Under the pieces are notes generated by a model that did no database searches, was not told where the DNA came from, and worked only from the letters and a program-made list of their open reading frames with translations. Source: Asaia bogorensis (GTDB taxonomy: Bacteria; Pseudomonadota; Alphaproteobacteria; Acetobacterales; Acetobacteraceae). Taken from it: a DNA stretch of 64,000 nucleotides. The stretch spans positions 124,001 to 188,000 of the forward strand of contig NZ_UEGO01000012.1 in NCBI RefSeq assembly GCF_900465345.1, in the 5' to 3' direction. Below, piece by piece: positions 58,332 to 64,000 of this stretch. Every line of letters starts with the position of its first letter. The first letter of the stretch is position 1. Made by a program: the position numbers and the translations under genes.

Positions 58332-59042
58332 TCAGACCGTGGTCAGTTTACGGTCATCGGACAGGCTGAGGAAGCCAAACCCGACCTTCGCCAGAACATC
58401 CGTGATGGCGATAATGAGCACGCTTGCCGAGTCCGGAACGATGCCAAACCCGTCAGGCGAGAGAGCGAGAATGATCGGGTACACCATCCAGAGCACCGAA
58501 AGGATGGTGGCGCTGCGGATATAGGCCGCCTGGACTTCGGGCCGTTCGAGGCGGTTGGCCTGAAGCTGTGAGACCCAGATGACATAATACACACCGAGAA
58601 ACGCCACGCAGGAAAGTACGAACCAGATCCAGCGGCTCAACACGTTTTCCGAGGCACTGAAGGCAAAGGCAGTGATGACCATGATCACATCGGCTGTGAC
58701 GGCACCAAGCAGCAGATCGGCTCGCTTGCGGCCACGGAACATGCCAAGAAACCCGAGACCGACAAGCAGAAGCGGGGTCGTAAACACCCAGTCGATATAG
58801 CGGCCAAACCAGAAGATACGGGTCGTGCTGGCGGCGCCTGCGAGTGTGGCGTCCGTCGGCAGGAACACTGCGCCCTGGCCAGTCGCCATGGCGACATACA
58901 AACAACCTGCGATGATGGGGACGATACCGTGGGCAAGGCTCATAACCCCTTCGGTTTCGGTACGACGTTTGCCAAGCAGCAGCAGCGCCGTTCCACCGGC
59001 AAACATGATCAGGGCTGTCAGCCAGAGAACTGTCAGGGTCAT
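58332..59042 (-). CDS. microbial rhodopsin with DTG motif (putative proton pump)
   Basis: A 236-residue type-1 rhodopsin with seven helices. Essential residues are present: retinal lysine K219 in 'ITDVLAKVGFGF', second counterion D215, helix-C arginine R81 and primary counterion D84 in 'RYIDWVFTTPLLLVG', with T88, W85, W185 and Y188 lining the pocket. The third functional position (bacteriorhodopsin D96) is G95, so the motif is D-T-G, not DTD or DTE. L92 at the spectral-tuning site predicts green absorption. D197 matches bacteriorhodopsin E194, whereas the E204 position is Ser. D84 with the other pump residues favours outward proton transport, but the glycine leaves the internal donor undefined. 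It heads a two-gene operon with blh. Confidence 0.95.
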   Translation of the reverse strand: MTLTVLWLTALIMFAGGTALLLLGKRRTETEGVMSLAHGIVPIIAGCLYVAMATGQGAVFLPTDATLAGAASTTRIFWFGRYIDWVFTTPLLLVGLGFLGMFRGRKRADLLLGAVTADVIMVITAFAFSASENVLSRWIWFVLSCVAFLGVYYVIWVSQLQANRLERPEVQAAYIRSATILSVLWMVYPIILALSPDGFGIVPDSASVLIIAITDVLAKVGFGFLSLSDDRKLTTV

Positions 59043-59286
59043 TATCGCTGTCTTTCACGAGATGAGGAGAGCGATGAACGGTGCCTGACACATAAAGTTG
59101 TAATTCATCTGCCTTGACAGCCATATTTATCGGACCTGATCGCGCCTAGGCCTTTCTCTGGGCCGATGACGCAGGGGTGGCCATCCGCTGAAGCGTGCCA
59201 AGAGGGACCGGGAACAAAAACGGGGTATTTGCACTGGACAGGCCGCGCCGCGCCGCCTTATCTGCCCTGAAACGAAAGGGCGTGGC

Positions 59287-61509
59287 ATGAGTCAGGATCT
59301 GGCAGGACATATCGAGGATACCAAACTCGCAGACGCGCTGAGCGAGCGCTACATTGCCTATGCCATGTCTACCATCATGGCGCGTTCGTTGCCCGATGTG
59401 CGCGATGGTATGAAGCCTGTGCATAGGCGCATCCTCTACGCCATGCAGCAGCTCAAGCTGGACCCGACGGCGGGTTTCAAGAAATGTGCCCGTGTCGTGG
59501 GTGACGTGATCGGTAAGTTCCATCCCCATGGCGATGCCGCCGTGTACGAGGCGCTGGTCCGCCTCGCCCAGGACTTCGCGGTGCGTTATCCGCTTGTCGA
59601 AGGCCAGGGCAATTTCGGTTCCATTGACGGCGATAACGCAGCCGCCATGCGTTACACGGAGTCCCGGCTGACCGCTGTGGCCAAGGCCCTGCTGGAAGGC
59701 ATCGAGGATGACGCGGTCGATTTCCGTCCGACCTATGACAATGAGGATGCCGAGCCCGTGGTCCTGCCCGGCGCTTTTCCGAACCTGCTGGCCAATGGCG
59801 CTGCCGGGATTGCGGTTGGCATGGCCACCAGTATTCCCCCGCATAACGCCGCCGAGATCTGTCGCGCCGCACGTCATCTGATCGAGAACCCGCAGGCGCC
59901 TGTCGAGGCGCTGATGCAGTTCATGCCGGGACCTGACTTCCCTACAGGTGGCGTGCTGATTGAGGACCCTGCCAGCATGGTCACGGCTTACGAGACCGGA
60001 CGCGGCAGTTTCCGTACCCGCGCGCGATGGGAAGTCGAACAGGGACGTTTTGGTACCTGGACCGTGATCGTAACCGAGATTCCCTATCAGGTGCAGAAAT
60101 CGCGCCTGATCGAGCAGATCGCGGAGTTGATGGAGCAGAAGAAGCTGCCGCTCCTTGCCGATATACGCGATGAAAGCACGACCGATATCCGCCTTGTCCT
60201 CGAACCCAAGACCAAGGGGATCGAGCCGGAAGTGCTGATGGAAACGCTCTTTCGTGTCACGCCGCTGGAGAGCCGTTTCAGCCTGAACATGAACGTGCTG
60301 GACGCCAATCGCGTGCCGCGGGTGATGGGACTGCGTGAAGTCATCCAGTCATGGCTGGACCATCGCGAGATCGTTCTCGTTCGCCGTTCTCAGCATCGTC
60401 TGAACGCAGTTGAGCGCCGTCTGGAAATCCTCGAAGGGTTTCTGGCCGTTTATCTCAACCTTGATGAAGTTATCCGCATCATCCGTGAAAGCGACGAGCC
60501 GAAGCCCGAATTGATGCGTGTGTTCAGCCTGACGGATCTGCAGGCCGAATATGTGCTGAATATGCGCCTGCGCTCGCTGCGTCGTCTTGAGGAGATCGAG
60601 ATACGCAAGGAGCGTGATGCGCTTCTCAAGGAGAAATCCAGGCTCGAAGGATTGCTGGGTAGTGAGCGCAAACGCTGGACCCGTATCGGCAAGGAACTCG
60701 ACGCGACAGCCGCCAGCTTTGGCGAGGGCGCTCTTGGCACCCGACGCACCCAGATTGCGGCACCGCCCGCACCGATCGATTTGAGTGCCGCCATACAGGT
60801 CGATCGTGAGCCCCTGACCGTGCTTCTTTCACGTGAAGGCTGGGTGAGGGCCGTGAAGGGACATGGGATCGACCCAGAGAGCCATAAGTTCAAGGAAGGT
60901 GACGCGTTCGGGCTGTCGCTCGAGTGTCAGAGCACCGATCGCCTCTGTATCCTGGTGAGTGGCGGTCGGGCCTTCACGCTCAAGGCGGCTGACCTGCCGC
61001 GTGGGCGTGGCTTTGGGCAGCCCATTCGCGTTCTGGTCGATCTGCCTCAGGATGAGGATATCGTCTCTTTCTTCGTGATCGATGAGTCCGGCCGTCACGT
61101 TCTGGCCAGCGAAAGCGGACGCGGCATGATTGTGCGTGACGCCGATATGGCCGCTGAAAAACGGACGGGCAAACAGGTCCTGACGCTGCGTGACGGTGAC
61201 CGCGCCGGGTTCTGCGCGGCTGTCACTGGTGATCAGATCATCACCATGGGCAGCAACCGCAAGGCGCTGTCCTTTGCTCTCGATGCCCTGCCCGAAATGA
61301 CAAAGGGCATGGGTGTCACGATCCAGAAACTCCCGCCGGGTCAGCGCCTTGTCGATCTGCGGGTCTTTGCCTCGGAAACAGGTCTGGTCTGGCATGAGGG
61401 GCAAAAGCCGCGCAGTGACGCCGATCTCGCGTCGATCGTCGGCAAACGAGCGGATCAGGGCAAGGCTGCCCCGCAATGGATGACCCGCAAGCCCGTGACC
61501 AGAAGCTGA
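59287..61509 (+). CDS. parC: DNA topoisomerase IV subunit A
   Basis: ParC, the DNA-breaking subunit of topoisomerase IV, 740 residues. The catalytic tyrosine is Y123 in '[11 protein letters not shown]'. The winged-helix region contains '[20 protein letters not shown]', where A84 occupies the position of E. coli Ser80. The length and the shorter, less blade-like C-terminal domain favour ParC over GyrA; the start '[22 protein letters not shown]' also fits. It is read away from the rhodopsin cassette; the 245 bp between them must hold both promoters. Confidence 0.93.
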   Translation: MSQDLAGHIEDTKLADALSERYIAYAMSTIMARSLPDVRDGMKPVHRRILYAMQQLKLDPTAGFKKCARVVGDVIGKFHPHGDAAVYEALVRLAQDFAVRYPLVEGQGNFGSIDGDNAAAMRYTESRLTAVAKALLEGIEDDAVDFRPTYDNEDAEPVVLPGAFPNLLANGAAGIAVGMATSIPPHNAAEICRAARHLIENPQAPVEALMQFMPGPDFPTGGVLIEDPASMVTAYETGRGSFRTRARWEVEQGRFGTWTVIVTEIPYQVQKSRLIEQIAELMEQKKLPLLADIRDESTTDIRLVLEPKTKGIEPEVLMETLFRVTPLESRFSLNMNVLDANRVPRVMGLREVIQSWLDHREIVLVRRSQHRLNAVERRLEILEGFLAVYLNLDEVIRIIRESDEPKPELMRVFSLTDLQAEYVLNMRLRSLRRLEEIEIRKERDALLKEKSRLEGLLGSERKRWTRIGKELDATAASFGEGALGTRRTQIAAPPAPIDLSAAIQVDREPLTVLLSREGWVRAVKGHGIDPESHKFKEGDAFGLSLECQSTDRLCILVSGGRAFTLKAADLPRGRGFGQPIRVLVDLPQDEDIVSFFVIDESGRHVLASESGRGMIVRDADMAAEKRTGKQVLTLRDGDRAGFCAAVTGDQIITMGSNRKALSFALDALPEMTKGMGVTIQKLPPGQRLVDLRVFASETGLVWHEGQKPRSDADLASIVGKRADQGKAAPQWMTRKPVTRS

Positions 61510-61513
61510 GTTC

Positions 61514-62311
61514 TCAGGCGGCCCCGGCGGGAGGGGTGTCGGCTTTCGGGCTCGATACCGCGACTGCCGTTGTGGGGGAAACCGCAGAGGGCGCGCCCGC
61601 CAGTCGGTGCCAGTGCCCGTTGCGAAGAATTTCCGCCGGATTGAAGCGTGATTTATAGCCCATCTTCGTGCTGCCTGGTACCCAGTAGCCGAGATAGAGA
61701 TAGGGCTTGTTGCGTCGGGCCGTCTCGGCAATCAGCCATAGAATGGATGCCGTACCGTAGGAGCGATGGGTCTCTGCCGGGTCATAGAATGTATAGACTG
61801 CAGAGAGACCGTCAGAGAGCATATCGACAAGAGACACGCAGACCAGACGACCATCGCGTGAGCGGAACTCGAACAGGCTGGTTTCGACCGGGCTGGTCTC
61901 GACCATCGACTGATAATCATCGAGCCCCATGAGGGCCATATCACCATCGCCATGACGATGCGCCTGATAGGCCCGGAACAGGGCATATTGTTCCTCGGTT
62001 GCGACAATGGGGCGCTCAGTCACAACAAGATCGGCGTGGTCCCGGCGCACCCGGCGCATGGTGCGATCCGGCACGAATTCCGCGACAGGAAGCCGGATCG
62101 GGATACAGGACTGGCAACCATGGCAGACAGGGGCATAGACAATGCCGTGGCTGCGCCTGAAACCGGCGCGGGACAGGCGATCGTGAAGCTGGTCGACATC
62201 ACTGCCGGTCAGCTCGGTCATGACCTTGCGCTCTGTCCTGCCGGGGAGATACGGGCAGGGCGACGGTTCTGTCGTGTAGAAGAGCTGGGGACGATGAGCT
62301 GACATAACCAT
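61514..62311 (-). CDS. bpt: aspartate/glutamate leucyltransferase (Bpt / arginyltransferase family)
   Basis: A Leu/Phe-tRNA-protein-transferase-like enzyme of the Bpt (ATE1-related) family that adds leucine to N-terminal Asp or Glu, creating an N-degron for ClpAP. The 265-residue protein has the cysteine-rich motif 'YAPVCHGCQSCIPIRLPV' near residues 58-76 and 'LYLGYWVPGSTKMGYKSRF' near 204, the GNAT-like family blocks. GGAGAG precedes the ATG at 62311; a second ATG two codons on is possible. The C-terminal 30 residues are a Pro/Ala-rich tail. The stop lies 4 bp from the parC stop, convergent. Confidence 0.9.
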   Translation of the reverse strand: MVMSAHRPQLFYTTEPSPCPYLPGRTERKVMTELTGSDVDQLHDRLSRAGFRRSHGIVYAPVCHGCQSCIPIRLPVAEFVPDRTMRRVRRDHADLVVTERPIVATEEQYALFRAYQAHRHGDGDMALMGLDDYQSMVETSPVETSLFEFRSRDGRLVCVSLVDMLSDGLSAVYTFYDPAETHRSYGTASILWLIAETARRNKPYLYLGYWVPGSTKMGYKSRFNPAEILRNGHWHRLAGAPSAVSPTTAVAVSSPKADTPPAGAA

Positions 62312-62713
62312 CCTTTCTCTCCTCTGCCTGAAAACGCTTCATGGTGACGCCCTTTCACGGGAGGGCCATCGATTGTGTAAGCCTGACTTGCCTGACCGCC
62401 GGTTGCTCCCTGCAGCCCCCGCAGTGCCGGTTCAATGCCACAGGGCGTTTCTGTCCCATGCGCAGAGGGCTGCAATGGACTTGCCTCAGACCCTTGTCCA
62501 GCCGGTATCCTGACCCGGCAGGGAGAGGGTCCGTGAAAGCGCTGCACGATTGTCCGAGCGTATCAGCAATACTCCCTGCGGCAGACATCAAGCCCTGCAC
62601 ACCGAGTCCGGCCGGATCCGACTTGCGATCATTCTCTCATATTTTACGATGATTTTTCCGGTTGCAAGATGTCTCTCTTTGAATTCCGGACGAATACGCT
62701 AACGTTATGAGAA
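62312..62713. other. intergenic region between bpt and cls
   Basis: 402 bp between divergent genes. A plus-strand open frame at 62341-62652 has many cysteines but no codon bias, ribosome-binding site or family match. The final 80 bp become AT-rich (around 62640-62700) and probably hold the promoter of the cardiolipin synthase gene. Confidence 0.6.
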
Positions 62714-64000
62714 ATGAGCTGGCCCATTACCCTCCTTGACGTCTTCCTGATCCTGCTTCGGCTCGGTCTTTCTGTTGCAGTCACTCTGCATGTTCTGCGG
62801 ACGAAACAGAACACGGCAGCCTGTGCCGGCTGGATCGGTGTGAGCTGGCTTATGCCGATTTTCGGTGCGCTGCTCTATCTGATGTTCGGTATCAATCGTG
62901 TCAGGCGTCTGGCGCGACGTCTGGTGAGTGACCATCACTGGCGAGGGCGGGGCCCGGCCTTTCATACGCGCCACCGTATGGAGGGGGATTTTGCCCCCCT
63001 CGCGCGGATGATCGGCAAGCTGACCGAGCGGCCCCTGCTGGGCGGCAATTCCGTCGATTGCCTCCATGATGGCGACAACATCTATCCGCGCATGCTGCAG
63101 GACATTGCCTCGGCACAGGTCTCGATTCTGCTGTGTTCCTACATCTTCAGGGCGGACAGGATTGGAGAGCAGTTTGTGGATGCCCTGGCGGCAGCGCAGG
63201 CGCGGGGTGTTGCGGTGCGTGTACTTGTTGACGGTATCGGGGGCGGGTATTTCCGCAGCGGTATTCACAAGGCCTTGCGCACGCGTGGCATCCCTTGTGA
63301 GCGGTTCATGCACTCGCTTCTTCCATGGAAGATGCCGTTCATCAATCTGCGCAATCATCGCAAGATTCTGGTTATCGATGGGCGTACCGGGTTTATGGGC
63401 GGGCTGAATATCGGTGAAGAGAACCTGCGGCGCCTGCGCATCAAGCATCCGGTGGCGGACACGCATTTCCGGCTTCAGGGGCCGATTGTTCATCAACTGA
63501 CCGAAGCCTTCGCGCGTGACTGGTCCTTCACCTGCGGTGAAGAGCTTGACGGAAAGATCTGGTTTCCCGAGCTTGACCGGGCCGGTGATATCCCAATGCG
63601 TATCGTGACGTCGGGGCCGGATAACGATCTCGAGAAGATCGAATTCTCCATGTTGCAGGCGATCGCCCTGTCACGCCGCTCGGTTCGCCTGATGACGCCG
63701 TATTTTCTGCCCAATGAGCGTCTGGTGTCGGAGCTCTGCCTCGCCGCCCTGCGTGGTGTGCAGATCGATATCATCCTGCCACGTCGCAGCAATCATAGGC
63801 TGATCGATTATGCCCGCGATGCCAGTCTCGCACCGTTCCTGAAGGCAGGGTGCCATGTCTGGATGAACAGGCCGCCTTTCAATCACGCCAAGCTGCTTGT
63901 CATTGACGAAGAATGGTCTTTTGTCGGCAGCAGCAATATCGATGCGCGCAGCCTGCGTCTGAATTTCGAGATCAATCTCGAAATCTACAGTGCGTCAGTG
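62714..64000 (+). CDS. cls: cardiolipin synthase, phospholipase D superfamily (partial, 3' end outside)
   Basis: Makes cardiolipin from two phosphatidylglycerols at the inner membrane. Translation from the ATG at 62714 gives 'MSWPITLLDVFLILLRLGLS' and a second hydrophobic segment ('GVSWLMPIFGALLYLMFG'), the paired N-terminal helices of Cls. Both HKD catalytic motifs are present: 'NHRKILVIDGRTGFMGGLNI' near residue 215 and 'NHAKLLVIDEEWSFVGSSNI' near residue 392. The frame is open to the end of the window (429 codons), so the last 50 or so residues are missing. The convergent minus-strand frame across this region is a shadow. Confidence 0.93.
   Translation, partial: MSWPITLLDVFLILLRLGLSVAVTLHVLRTKQNTAACAGWIGVSWLMPIFGALLYLMFGINRVRRLARRLVSDHHWRGRGPAFHTRHRMEGDFAPLARMIGKLTERPLLGGNSVDCLHDGDNIYPRMLQDIASAQVSILLCSYIFRADRIGEQFVDALAAAQARGVAVRVLVDGIGGGYFRSGIHKALRTRGIPCERFMHSLLPWKMPFINLRNHRKILVIDGRTGFMGGLNIGEENLRRLRIKHPVADTHFRLQGPIVHQLTEAFARDWSFTCGEELDGKIWFPELDRAGDIPMRIVTSGPDNDLEKIEFSMLQAIALSRRSVRLMTPYFLPNERLVSELCLAALRGVQIDIILPRRSNHRLIDYARDASLAPFLKAGCHVWMNRPPFNHAKLLVIDEEWSFVGSSNIDARSLRLNFEINLEIYSASV

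Noticed and set aside
58332-59042. Rhodopsin as a sensory rhodopsin or chloride/sodium pump
   Set aside because: No transducer gene is adjacent, and the D84/T88 pair is not the NTQ or NDQ/TSA-type motif of ion pumps; a proton pump fits better, though not proven.
62341-62652. Cysteine-rich 103-codon frame upstream of cls
   Set aside because: It has no ribosome-binding site and its composition looks random for GC-rich DNA.
62705-63496. Minus-strand open frame of 263 codons near the window end
   Set aside because: The plus strand codes a cardiolipin synthase with both HKD motifs and membrane helices across the same DNA.

Overview
The window is a GC-rich alphaproteobacterial chromosome segment, most likely from an acetic acid bacterium (Acetobacteraceae). 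The clues are the order DUF177-rpmF-plsX-fabH-ihfA-merR, an Rrf2 regulator heading a sufBCDST-A operon, the short alpha-type ProS, a divergent PEP-carboxylase-like protein and the clpP-clpX-lon-hup run. The genus cannot be fixed from sequence alone. There is no rRNA operon, CRISPR array, prophage or intact insertion sequence. Almost all of the window is housekeeping DNA.

Layout. 1-4.5 kb: ribosomal protein L32, fatty acid/phospholipid initiation (plsX, fabH), IHF alpha and a MerR regulator, followed by tRNA-Pro(GGG). 4.9-10 kb: AI-2E-type permease, DUF3574 lipoprotein and Nudix gene on the minus strand; an Atm1-type ABC exporter and a small unknown gene on the plus strand. 10-12.7 kb: rpmB and fusA with a textbook terminator. 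12.9-18.3 kb: a membrane protein/TetR divergent pair, a complete ribose-type sugar ABC transporter and a GlsB/YeaQ membrane protein. 18.4-23.3 kb: a small exported protein, a long PEPC homologue with altered catalytic motifs, and a divergent DUF445 protein. 23.4-29.5 kb: the SUF Fe-S assembly operon, ending in a 3' overlap with an Fe-S rRNA methyltransferase at a perfect hairpin. 29.5-34 kb: that methyltransferase, a DEAD-box helicase with a 340-residue low-complexity N-terminus and an RD-repeat tail, and a CopD-like protein. 34-43 kb: NAD(P)HX repair, tRNA-Leu, trigger factor-ClpP-ClpX-Lon-HU (a proteostasis block) and tRNA-Val. 42.7-52.9 kb: birA, coaX, RNase J, proS, the lolC/E-lolD lipoprotein exporter and dnaE. 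52.9-54.7 kb: an AT-rich, largely non-coding insert with one orphan secreted protein. 54.7-57.4 kb: rpsB, tsf, recO. 57.4-59.0 kb: a two-gene minus-strand cassette, a microbial rhodopsin plus a Brp/Blh-type carotene dioxygenase. 59.3-64 kb: parC, bpt and the start of a cardiolipin synthase.

The most distinctive system is the rhodopsin-blh pair between recO and parC. The opsin keeps the Schiff-base lysine, both counterion aspartates and the helix-C arginine, but has glycine where proton pumps usually carry the cytoplasmic carboxylic donor (D84/T88/G95, a 'DTG' motif). Its neighbour would make retinal from beta-carotene, so the cassette predicts light-driven proton pumping in a respiratory acid-producing bacterium. 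Other items worth attention are the divergent PEPC homologue, the AT-hook-like/RD-repeat helicase, several perfect inverted repeats at gene starts (ihfA, tetR, suf) and the palindromes in the rpsB leader.
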